Below are positions 1 to 7,472 of a stretch of 64,000 bases of DNA, one piece after another. How positions within the stretch are numbered: position 1 is the stretch's first letter; each line of letters opens with the position of its first letter. A program made the translations under genes and the position numbers. The notes beneath the pieces are model-generated. The model had not been told where the DNA came from. It worked only from the letters and a program-made list of their open reading frames with translations, and did not search any database. The stretch is from contig NZ_JAXAFJ010000003.1 of NCBI RefSeq assembly GCF_033898525.1, positions 248,001 through 312,000 on the forward strand, in the 5' to 3' direction. This DNA is from Flaviflagellibacter rhizophilus (GTDB lineage Bacteria; Pseudomonadota; Alphaproteobacteria; Rhizobiales; Methylopilaceae).

Positions 1-957
1 GCCCCCGCCGCTGCGGGAGAGAAGGCCCTGGGCACGGGCCAGCGCCTGCATCCGGTCGTCCATGCACCGCTGAAATTCCTCCAGCGACGTGCTGCCCTTG
101 ATGGTCCGCAGCATCACGGCCTGGACGACCGACATCAGGTTGCGGGTGCGGTGCTGGAGCTCGTCCACCAGGACGCGCTGGCGCTGCTGCAATTGCAGGA
201 TGTCGTCGACATCGGTGCACGTGCCGAGCCATTCGGCAACCGCCCCATCCTCGGTCAGCACCGGCGCCGCGCGGGTGTGAAAGTGCCGGTAGCGGCCCTC
301 CCGGGCGTGGTAGATCCTTGCCGGGAACTCGAGCGGCTGCGCGGGATTGGCGGCGGCCCACGCCGCCTCTGCGCGCGCGCGATCATCCGGATGCAAGGCG
401 AGCAGCCAGCCCGGTCCAAGGCTCTCTTCCCGGGAGCGCCCGGTGTAGCTGGTCCATTGCTGGCTTGACCACGTCCAGTCGCCACCGCGCCGGGAGCGCC
501 ATGGAAGCTGCGGGATGCCTTCGATCAAGGTGCGGAAGGCAGCTTCGCTCTTGCGCAGGGCGGCGTTGATGGTGGCAAGCTCACGGGTGCGTTCCTGTAC
601 CCTCGCCTCGAGCTGCGCGTTGGTCTGCTGGAGACTGGCATTCGCGACCTCCAGTTCCTCGGTCACGACCTGCAGCTCCTCGAACGCGACCCGCAGTTCT
701 TCCTCCGTCTGGCTTTGCAGCGCCTCCCTGCCGAGGTCGTCCAGAGGGCTCGGTGCGGGTGAGGGCCGCTGATATGCGGCGTTCGCCAATTGCAGCTCAC
801 GCGCGAGGACAGTCACCCGATGGAGCAGGCGGTCCCGGTCTTCGGCCAGCCGTGAATTCTCATCGAGCGACGATTCGAGGGATGTGCGCAATTGCTCGTT
901 CTCGTCGAGCAGTCTCTGGATCTCGCCAGTCGCACCTGTAAGCTCCCGCGAATCCAT
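1..957 (-). CDS. PAS-domain HWE-family sensor histidine kinase, C-terminus cut by window edge
   Basis: The gene starts at ATG 955-957 on the minus strand and stays open to base 1, giving 319 residues without a stop. Residues about 15-60 and 80-135 are charged, coiled-coil-like sequence. Residues about 140-255 form a PAS domain whose WTWSSQQWTSYTG and HPDDRARAEAAW motifs are typical of PAS domains ahead of HWE kinases. The H-box VDELQHRTRNLMSVVQAV carries the predicted phospho-acceptor His269 and the Asn that marks the HWE class. The ATP-binding domain would lie outside the window. There is no transmembrane segment, so it is probably a cytosolic sensor. It is divergent from the CheB gene, with 109 bp between them. 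HWE kinases often feed alphaproteobacterial stress responses; that role is inference here. Confidence 0.9.
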   Translation of the reverse strand, partial: MDSRELTGATGEIQRLLDENEQLRTSLESSLDENSRLAEDRDRLLHRVTVLARELQLANAAYQRPSPAPSPLDDLGREALQSQTEEELRVAFEELQVVTEELEVANASLQQTNAQLEARVQERTRELATINAALRKSEAAFRTLIEGIPQLPWRSRRGGDWTWSSQQWTSYTGRSREESLGPGWLLALHPDDRARAEAAWAAANPAQPLEFPARIYHAREGRYRHFHTRAAPVLTEDGAVAEWLGTCTDVDDILQLQQRQRVLVDELQHRTRNLMSVVQAVMLRTIKGSTSLEEFQRCMDDRMQALARAQGLLSRSGGG

Positions 958-1066
958 GCCAGCATCCCGGTTCGTTCGAAGCCTGTAGAACCTGTTCCGC
1001 CACAAGCGGCTAACATGGATGCAACTCTCGAAGCTCCTGCTTCGTTTCACTTAGCTAGGAGCCACG

Positions 1067-2077
1067 ATGACGACGAGAGACATCATAGTGATCGGCGCTT
1101 CGGCGGGTGGGGTCGAGGCGCTTCAGCGTCTCTGCGCCAGCCTGCCGGCGGACCTCCCGGCCTCCATCTTCGTCACACAGCATCTTTCGCCGTCTGCAAG
1201 AAGCGTGCTCCCGCAATTGCTCGACCGTGTGGGTCCGCTGCCGGCGCGCTCACCGGCCGATGGCGACCCCGTGGAAACGGGCACCATCTATGTGGCGGCC
1301 CCGGACCACCACATGCTGCTGCGCGAGGGCAAGATCCTCATGCGCCGCGGCCCGAACGAGAACCGCACCCGGCCGGCCGTGAACGCGCTCTTCCGCTCGG
1401 CGGCGCTTGCCTATGGAGGGCGCGTGATCGGCGTGGTGCTGACCGGGCTTCTGGATGACGGCACGGACGGGCTGATCGCGATCACCGCCGCCGGCGGCCT
1501 GTCGGTGGTGCAGGATCCCGACGACGCGGCATGGCCATCCATGCCGCGCAACGCGCTGAAGCGGGACCATGTCAGCCATGTCGTGCCGCTGTCGGGGCTT
1601 GGCGATCTCCTGACATCGCTCGTGGCGGAGGAAGCCGGCCCCAGCATTCCTCTGCCGGACGAATACAGGGTCGAGGATCAAATGGCCGCTCTGGAGTTTG
1701 CCGTCATGGACAGCGAAATCATCACCCCGGGTCAACCCAGCCACATCTCGTGCCCCGATTGCGGCGGCGTGCTGAACCGCATCGACACCCAGGATGAAAT
1801 CCGCTTCCGGTGTCAGGTCGGCCACGCCTTCACGCCGCTGGGCCTCGCCGCCGCCCAGAGCGATGAGCTGGAACGAGCTCTGGGCATCGCCGCACGCACG
1901 CACCGCGACCGCATCCGCCTTTTCGAGCAGATGGGGGCCAGCGCCCACATGCGGGGTCTCCCGCGTGCCGAGGGACGCTGGAAGGAGGCGGCAGACGAGT
2001 CATCGCGCATGATCGAGGTGCTGGAGGACGCGATGTCGACCTTGCGCAAGACCGCCACAGGCGACGATGTCGGCTGA
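1067..2077 (+). CDS. cheB: orphan CheB-type protein-glutamate methylesterase with zinc-ribbon-like C-terminus
   Basis: This 336-residue protein is a CheB methylesterase domain without a receiver domain. The catalytic triad is visible: Ser12 in IGASAGGVEAL, His39 in VTQHLSP and Asp134 in LLDDGTDGL. After residue 190 comes an extension with CPDCGGVL, then RFRCQVGHAF, a Cys2-Cys-His pattern that looks like a zinc ribbon, followed by a helical tail. This architecture is common in orphan CheB proteins of rhizobia and methylobacteria, where CheB and CheR are often fused to PAS domains and HWE kinases rather than serving classical chemotaxis. Its stop abuts the stop of the convergent CheR-PAS gene with no gap. 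Regulation without a receiver domain is not evident from the sequence. Confidence 0.9.
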   Translation: MTTRDIIVIGASAGGVEALQRLCASLPADLPASIFVTQHLSPSARSVLPQLLDRVGPLPARSPADGDPVETGTIYVAAPDHHMLLREGKILMRRGPNENRTRPAVNALFRSAALAYGGRVIGVVLTGLLDDGTDGLIAITAAGGLSVVQDPDDAAWPSMPRNALKRDHVSHVVPLSGLGDLLTSLVAEEAGPSIPLPDEYRVEDQMAALEFAVMDSEIITPGQPSHISCPDCGGVLNRIDTQDEIRFRCQVGHAFTPLGLAAAQSDELERALGIAARTHRDRIRLFEQMGASAHMRGLPRAEGRWKEAADESSRMIEVLEDAMSTLRKTATGDDVG

Positions 2078-4319
2078 TCAGCCGCTGGCCTGCGCCAGTT
2101 CCTGACGTTCGGTCGTGTCGTGCACCATCGCAAGCAGTATCGGCGGATGCTCTTCCGCGAAGTACTGCATGCAGATCTCGGCGGGGTAGTTCCGGTCCGC
2201 TGCCCTCAACGTGGTTTCGAAGACGACCTCCGACTTCTGCCCGTTCATCAGCGGCATCAGCATGGTCTTCAAAGCCCCTGCAACAGGCGCTTCCAGCACG
2301 TCGATCAGGCTCATCTGCAGCAATTTCTGCTTGCCGTAGCCAAGCTTCTGGCTGGCGCCCTCATTCACGAGCATGAAGCGGAGCGAGGCCGGATCCAGGA
2401 AGTAGATCTCGTTCAAGGACTTCCCCACGACGCGGCCGAGATAGCGGACATATTCCTCCCTGTGCCTCTCCTCGGTCACGTCCTTGAAGAGCAGGACGAG
2501 GCCATGGCTTTCCTCGTTCTCGTCCCGTAGGGGCGATATCGTGACCTGACACAGGATGCGGCGGCCGCGCCGGTCCACCCCTTCGAGTTCACGCTCCACC
2601 TGCTCCTTCTTGGTGGCACTCACAGAGGCGAGCTCTTCCACCAGCTGCTGGACGGGCATGCCGATGTCCAGATCGTTCAGTGCGGTTCCGACCACCTCGT
2701 CCGCCCTCAGGCCCCAGGCGTTCTCGTTCCAGCGGTTCCAGCTCTGGATCTTGAGCTTGCGGTCGAGCACGATGATCCCGCCGTTCATGCTGCGCAGTAC
2801 GGATTCCAGGTAGATCCGGTAGCTGGTGGCCTGTTCGGCCTGGATGCGCAGTTCCTCGTTGACCGATTCCATCTCCTCGTTGCTGGAGCGCGCCTCCTCG
2901 TTCAGCGTCTCCAGCTCTTCGTTTGTGGACTGAAGCTCCTCGTTCGTGGTCTCCAGTTCCTCGTTCGTGGACTGGAGCTCCTCATTGGTGGTCTCCAGTT
3001 CCTCGTTCGCGGACTGAAGCTCCTCGATGGAATTCTCAAGGCTCTCCTGCGCCGTCTCGAGCTCACGCTCCAGCCCGTACATGCGCGTGGTGTCGGCAAA
3101 CAGCAGCACGACCGCATGGGCGCTGCCATCGGGGCGGCACAGAGGCCGTATGTCGATCGTCAGCCGCATCACCTCGGTCTGGGTGAGGCGGTATTCCTGG
3201 TCCTCGAGCTTGATGCTGCGCCGCTGGCGAAACACCTCCTCGATGGGGCCGCGAAGTTCCATCGGGCGGTATGAGATCGGCAGGTCCTGGAAGGGCCGTC
3301 CGATATCGACGTCGCCAATGCCGAGCAGGTGGCGCGCGGGCTTGTTGGCGACTGCCACCGCCCCGCTTTCATCCACGACGAGCAGGGCCGTTCCGGATTC
3401 GTTGAGCACGGATTCGAGAAGCTGCGTGCTTGGCAGTTGGGCCTCTACCCGGGAAATGCGGCTGCCGCCGAAGCCCGACGGGGACGGCCTTCGCCATTCC
3501 TGGGCGACCTTGCTGAAGATCCTGTGCTTGGTTTCCACGGGCCGGAACAGAGGCGAGCGGCCCAACTGGGTCTCGGCCTTTCCGAGGAAGAGGAAGCCCT
3601 CGCCGCTGAGCGCATAATGAAGGCGGGGCAGCACGATCGACTGCGTCTCGCCCTCCAGGTAGATCAGCAGGTTGCGACAGACGAGCAGGTCGATCCGCGA
3701 GATGGGTGCATCGTGGACGACATTGTGCCGTCCGAAGATCACGCATTTCCTGAGAGCGCGATCGAAGACGTAGTGATTGCTGGTCTTCTCGAAATACTTC
3801 TCGAGATATCCCGCCGGCACGTCTTCCACGTCCCGTGGGCTGTAGGTCGCCGCGCGGGCGGCCTTCAGCGCGTCCTCGTCGAGGTCCGTCGCGTAGATCT
3901 TCACCCGCTGGCAGAACTCGACGGGGCCGAGCTGCTCGGCCAGCAGCATGGCGATGGAGAAGGGCTCCTGACCCGACGCACAGCCGACGCTCCAGATGCG
4001 GATCGGCCCGGTCCGGCTCGGCACGGGCGATGAGCAGCGGCACCACCTGCGTCTTCAGCACGTCCCACGCCTCGGCGTCCCGGAAGAAGGACGTGACGTT
4101 GATCAGCACGGTGTTCAGCAGGTTCTCGAACTCGCCGGGATCGGCCTCCAGACGCCCCTGATAGGCTCCGAAATCATCCACGCCGACGGCCTCCATCCTC
4201 AGCGTGATACGGCGCTTGAGGCTGGTGCGCTTGTAGCCGCGGAAATCGAGCCCACGGCTCTCCTGGATGTGGTGCAGGAGCGCCTCAAAGGCGGGGTCTT
4301 GTTTGGTTTTCTCGGTCAT
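2078..4319 (-). pseudogene. cheR: CheR methyltransferase with PAS domains, interrupted by a one-base frameshift
   Basis: Two reading frames make up one protein. The first, from ATG 4319, encodes the CheR N-terminal helical domain (LLHHIQESRGLDFRGYK ... LLNTVLINVTSFFRD) and runs to VVPLLIARAEPDR. The second resumes with PIRIWSVGCASGQEPFSIAML, the SAM-binding start of CheR, and continues for about 640 residues: methyltransferase domain with the VCRNLLIYLE motif, a PAS-like segment, a NEEL-repeat coiled coil and two further PAS domains. The frames join if one G is removed from the run at 4007-4009 (CCC on the plus strand). There is no kinase domain after the PAS region. Everything else is intact and well conserved, so the break may be a sequencing error, a recent mutation or phase variation. 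The second frame has a GTG at 4024 that could in principle start a separate product. Confidence 0.85.
2894..3019 (-). repeat. three tandem 42-bp units encoding (S/T)NEEL(Q/E) coiled-coil repeats
   Basis: Three adjacent 42-bp units (2894-2935, 2936-2977, 2978-3019) inside the CheR-PAS gene encode repeats of 14 residues, each made of two seven-residue (T/S)NEEL(Q/E)(S/T) blocks. The two later units are nearly identical at DNA level. Such NEEL repeats form a signalling coiled coil between PAS or CheR modules. The DNA identity makes the segment prone to slippage or recombination that would change linker length in steps of 14 residues. Confidence 0.85.
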
Positions 4320-4449
4320 GACCCCTCAAAGCGCCGGTCGCGGGCGCACCTCAATCGAGCTACCCATGGAAAGCGCCGATCGTCCACATCAAAGCGTATG
4401 AAGCCGGCACGTCACCGCGCAGCGCCATGCCATCGTGCGTCGTGCCCCC

Positions 4450-5124
4450 TTAAGGCACGTGAACCGTGCCGACGGCGTCGCTCATGGGCATTGTGATGCT
4501 GCAGCGCAGCCCGTCACGCTCGAAGGCGAGATCGGTTTCCGCCTTCAGTTCATAACGCAGCATACGGGTAAGCACCTCGGTGCCAAAGCCGGAACGCACG
4601 GGCTCGGCCTGGACCCGCGCTCCCTGTTCCTGCCAGAGCAGCCCGAGCCGCTGACCGCCGTCCTGCAGCGACCAATCAACCCGCACCCGGCCCTCGGCAT
4701 GACCGAGGACGCCGTGCTCGATGGCGTTGACGGCAAGCTCGTGGAACGCCAGCGCCAGGATCTGGCCTGCACGCGGACGAAGACGGACGCACGGGCCATC
4801 AAGGACGGCTCTTTCGCCTTCTCCCGCGCCATAGCGGAACAGTTCCTCGGCGATCAGGTCATGCAGATCTATCCATCCGCGGCTGTCGGCCTGCGATTGC
4901 GCGCGGGCAATGGCATCCATCCTGTCCTCGATGTGAGCGATATAGGACTCGATGTCGCCTGCGCGGCTTTCCGCTGACCTGCGGATGATGGCGCGGAGCA
5001 TGCCGACCGTGCTTCTCAGCCGGTGCCTGAGCTCCTCCGGCGCACCGCGCGCATCCAACAGCCGGCGTAGCCGAAGATTGTCGGCTTCCAGTTCCGCTAT
5101 GCGTGTGGCGTCATTCGCATCCAT
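4450..5124 (-). CDS. short HWE-type histidine kinase without a sensor domain
   Basis: The 224-residue protein has a leucine-rich N-terminal helix, an H-box-like EELRHRLRSTVGMLRAI with His34, and an HWE ATPase domain: N-box FHELAVNAIEHG, the W-x-E motif in LLWQEQG and G-box GFGTEVL. No PAS, GAF or membrane segment precedes the H-box, so input must come from a partner protein. The residue that is usually Asn in the H-box (HRxxN) is Ser38 here. The gene lies 27 nt downstream of the Crp/Fnr gene on the same strand, so the two probably form an operon. The start is the ATG at 5124, preceded by CAGGACCCTTCGC. Confidence 0.85.
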   Translation of the reverse strand: MDANDATRIAELEADNLRLRRLLDARGAPEELRHRLRSTVGMLRAIIRRSAESRAGDIESYIAHIEDRMDAIARAQSQADSRGWIDLHDLIAEELFRYGAGEGERAVLDGPCVRLRPRAGQILALAFHELAVNAIEHGVLGHAEGRVRVDWSLQDGGQRLGLLWQEQGARVQAEPVRSGFGTEVLTRMLRYELKAETDLAFERDGLRCSITMPMSDAVGTVHVP

Positions 5125-5151
5125 GCGAAGGGTCCTGCGGCTGGTTGAGGG

Positions 5152-5898
5152 TTACGATGTGGAGCGTCCCGGCTGGCTGGCGGGCAATCCATTGCCAACA
5201 TGCAGGTAGGCGGGATCAAAAAGCGAGATCGCCCCTAGTTCCTCAACGTCATGAATGATGAGGCGGCGGTTTCGCAGCGATATCAGGCCGGAGCCACGAA
5301 GCTCCTGAAGCGACCGGTTGACGTGCACGGTGGAAAGTCCCAGCAGGTCGCCGAGGTCCGCCTGTGTCATCGGCATGTCGAATGTATTGCCTTCCGCAAG
5401 CCCCACCAGATCAAGCCTTGCGCAAAGTTCGCAGAAGAGGTGGCCGAGCCGCTCGGATGCCGATCGCCGGCCAAGGCTTACCACGCGCTCATCCTGCATG
5501 GACATCGTCACCAGCAGATCCCACCAGAGCGCCTGGTGAATGCCCGCATTCTCCCGGGCGATACGCTGAAGCTCTTCCGGCTGCAGCCTTGCGTAAGTGA
5601 CCGGCGTGAGGGCCCCGATCGAGCTGTCCTTGAGAGACGGCAATGTTCCGAACGGCTCCGACAGGTCTCCGGGAACGAAGAGCGAGATGATCTGTCTTCG
5701 ACCATCCTCAAGCTGCTTGTACCGGCACGCCCACCCGTCCAGCACGAGCACGAGAGAACGGGATGACAGCCCCTCGACCTCAAGATCGCGCCCGCTTTCG
5801 GCGCTTTGCACGTGTTGAAGCAGCGGCTCGAGAACCTTCTCGTCGCTGGCGCTCAGCCTGGTGCCTTGGCCCAACTTTCTGACGAACGCGTTTGGCAT
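5152..5898 (-). CDS. Crp/Fnr-family transcriptional regulator
   Basis: The protein has about 248 residues from ATG 5898; a TTG at 5919 would add seven. Residues about 20-140 form a cyclic-nucleotide-binding-like beta-roll (LVLVLDGWACRYKQLEDGRRQIISLFVPGD). Residues about 150-230 carry a Crp-type winged helix, with recognition-helix sequence TQADLGDLLGLSTVHVNRSLQEL. No Fnr-type cysteine cluster is visible. It is related to the regulator at 40637-41365 (both share RRQI(I/L)S and the LGD..GLS.VHVNR signature). This subfamily is common in rhizobia, often near HWE kinases; the effector is unknown. A 10-bp inverted repeat lies directly upstream of the start and could serve autoregulation. Confidence 0.9.
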   Translation of the reverse strand: MPNAFVRKLGQGTRLSASDEKVLEPLLQHVQSAESGRDLEVEGLSSRSLVLVLDGWACRYKQLEDGRRQIISLFVPGDLSEPFGTLPSLKDSSIGALTPVTYARLQPEELQRIARENAGIHQALWWDLLVTMSMQDERVVSLGRRSASERLGHLFCELCARLDLVGLAEGNTFDMPMTQADLGDLLGLSTVHVNRSLQELRGSGLISLRNRRLIIHDVEELGAISLFDPAYLHVGNGLPASQPGRSTS

Positions 5899-5907
5899 GT
5901 GTGATGA

Positions 5908-5945
5908 AAGCTTCCGCAATCAGCGGGTTTGGTGAGCGGAAGCTT
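5908..5945. promoter_or_regulatory. 10-bp inverted repeat just upstream of the Crp/Fnr start
   Basis: AAGCTTCCGC at 5908-5917 is mirrored exactly by GCGGAAGCTT at 5936-5945, with an 18-bp spacer. The near arm lies 10 bp upstream of the ATG at 5898. It could be an operator for the regulator itself or a hairpin in its 5' leader. The function is inferred only from symmetry and position. Confidence 0.45.
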
Positions 5946-6227
5946 CATGACCCCTGCTCCGGCAGCCCGAAATCCCTCCCGGACCATATCCGAGCAGGGC
6001 AGGACCCATAAGTGTCACACCCGGATTGAACGAAACCGCACCCTGCGGGCACCGCGTGTGCGTCGGGCAAGCAGGCCGCGGCATGGTGGGGGACGGAGCC
6101 GCACCGGGCGCCGATCGACAAAAATCCGCCGGCCGGATCGAATTCCCGCCCCTTTGTCACACATGGCCCGGTAACATGCATCCCGGATGGAATCGGGCGG
6201 CTTTGTTCCCCCATCCGGAGGCGGGCC
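5946..6227. other. intergenic region with no supported gene
   Basis: These 282 bp separate the Crp/Fnr gene from the divergent transglutaminase gene and presumably hold both promoters. I see no coding frame with family character and no clear promoter boxes. A GGAGG ribosome site at 6217-6221 serves the GTG start at 6228. Confidence 0.5.
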
Positions 6228-7034
6228 GTGTGCGTCGAAGTTATACATCTGTTCGTGCAGGCGAGCCTCGCCTATCGCTTTTCGCAGCCAGCCGAGGTGC
6301 TCCTGCTGATCGAGGCCGCGCGCACCCGCAGCCAATCGGTCAGCCGCGAGGAACTCCAGATCATCAGCACCGACGGGGTGGCGCGTCTCGATGATCTCCA
6401 CACGGGCGAGCGGCGCGCCGTCTTTACGGCCATCGGCGATGTGGACGTGCTGTATTCCGCGGCTGTCCAGCTTACCCGCACGCCGCTTCACCTGTCCGGC
6501 GTGAAGGCGACGCCGATACGCAGCCTCCCACCGGAAGCACTCAATTATCTGCTGCCAAGCAGATACTGTCCTTCCGACCGCTTCTGCGGATTTGTCGAGC
6601 AGCAGTTCGGGGCTCTGGCGGGCGGCGACAAGATCCAGGCCATGCTCGACTGGTTGTGGACCAATATCGACTACCGGCGCGGCGTCAGCGACGGTCGCTC
6701 GACCGCTCTGGACACGTTCACCGAACGCGCTGGCGTCTGCCGCGACTTCTCGCATCTCGCGATCACCTTCTGCCGCGCCGCGAACATCCCTGCGCGTGCG
6801 GTGAGCGCCTATGCATGGAAGCTTGACCCGCCGGACATGCACGCCGTCGCCGAAGTGTATGTAGGCGGGCGCTGGCAGCTGATCGATCCGACCGGACGCG
6901 CTCCGGTGGAAGGCCTCGTCCGCGTCGCCACCGGACGAGACGCCGGCGACATCGCATTCATGACGGTGTTCGGGGAGGCGGAATTGATCGCCCAGACCTT
7001 TGCCGTGACGGAGCTCAGGAAGCGGCCCGCCTAG
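6228..7034 (+). CDS. transglutaminase-like cysteine peptidase-fold protein
   Basis: The 268-residue protein starts at GTG 6228 behind GGAGG with 6-nt spacing. The N-terminal half is the beta-rich bacterial transglutaminase N domain (LAYRFSQPAEVLLLIEAARTRSQ). The core domain carries a complete catalytic triad: Cys171 in AGVCRDFSH, His205 in PDMHAVAEVYV and Asp220 in WQLIDPTGR. There is no signal peptide, so it is probably cytoplasmic. Members of this family act as proteases or amidases as well as crosslinkers; the substrate is unknown. It is a paralogue of 59685-60500, which has lost the catalytic His. Confidence 0.85.
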   Translation: MCVEVIHLFVQASLAYRFSQPAEVLLLIEAARTRSQSVSREELQIISTDGVARLDDLHTGERRAVFTAIGDVDVLYSAAVQLTRTPLHLSGVKATPIRSLPPEALNYLLPSRYCPSDRFCGFVEQQFGALAGGDKIQAMLDWLWTNIDYRRGVSDGRSTALDTFTERAGVCRDFSHLAITFCRAANIPARAVSAYAWKLDPPDMHAVAEVYVGGRWQLIDPTGRAPVEGLVRVATGRDAGDIAFMTVFGEAELIAQTFAVTELRKRPA

Positions 7035-7173
7035 ATCCGTGCCTTGTCCCTGCGCGATGTCGCGCCGTCCGCCGGCTGTGATGAGGTGCCGTACGTACAG
7101 TCCGGTACCGCAACAGCTGCCAGATGAACGCAGTTCACCCAAACAACGTGCGCCATTGGGTTAGGACTTGGTC

Positions 7174-7344
7174 ATGGCCGGGGACAATCAAGCAAACGAA
7201 AGCAGTGGCGGCGACGAGCCGAAAATGCCCGCCGCAGGGCCGCATGCAAAACCGGAACTGACCAATCCGGACAACACTCCCGGGACCGGAGCATTGCCGT
7301 CGGTGGGTGAGGCTTCGGACAATGACATGCAGCCGACGAGTTGA
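7174..7344 (+). CDS. small hydrophilic protein, 56 residues
   Basis: The frame ATG 7174 to TGA 7344 encodes a polar, Gly/Pro/Asn/Asp-rich peptide beginning MAGDNQANESSGGDEPK and containing the block NPDNTPGTGALPSVGE. An AGGA site at 7163-7166 lies 7 nt before the ATG. The composition suggests an intrinsically disordered protein. The TPGTGALP block resembles short hypothetical proteins I associate with Rhizobiales, but I cannot confirm homology. It sits alone between the transglutaminase and P450 genes. Longer opposite-strand frames through this stretch lack family character. Confidence 0.5.
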   Translation: MAGDNQANESSGGDEPKMPAAGPHAKPELTNPDNTPGTGALPSVGEASDNDMQPTS

Positions 7345-7472
7345 GGCTTGCTCGGCAATCACGATGACACGTCTGGCGCCATGGCGTCCGTGGGCCGCGT
7401 TGAACTCAGGGCGGTTGATTGCCGTCGAAGACACTCAATCTGTTTTCGCGTTCAGCGATGATGGAGCGAGCG

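Noticed and set aside
958..1066. possible EcfG (general stress sigma) promoter upstream of the HWE kinase
   Set aside because: A GGAAC is present but no CGTT at 16-17 bp spacing.
5929..6214. short overlapping frames in the 5.9-6.2 kb gap
   Set aside because: Arg/Pro/His-rich compositions on both strands and no plausible ribosome sites.
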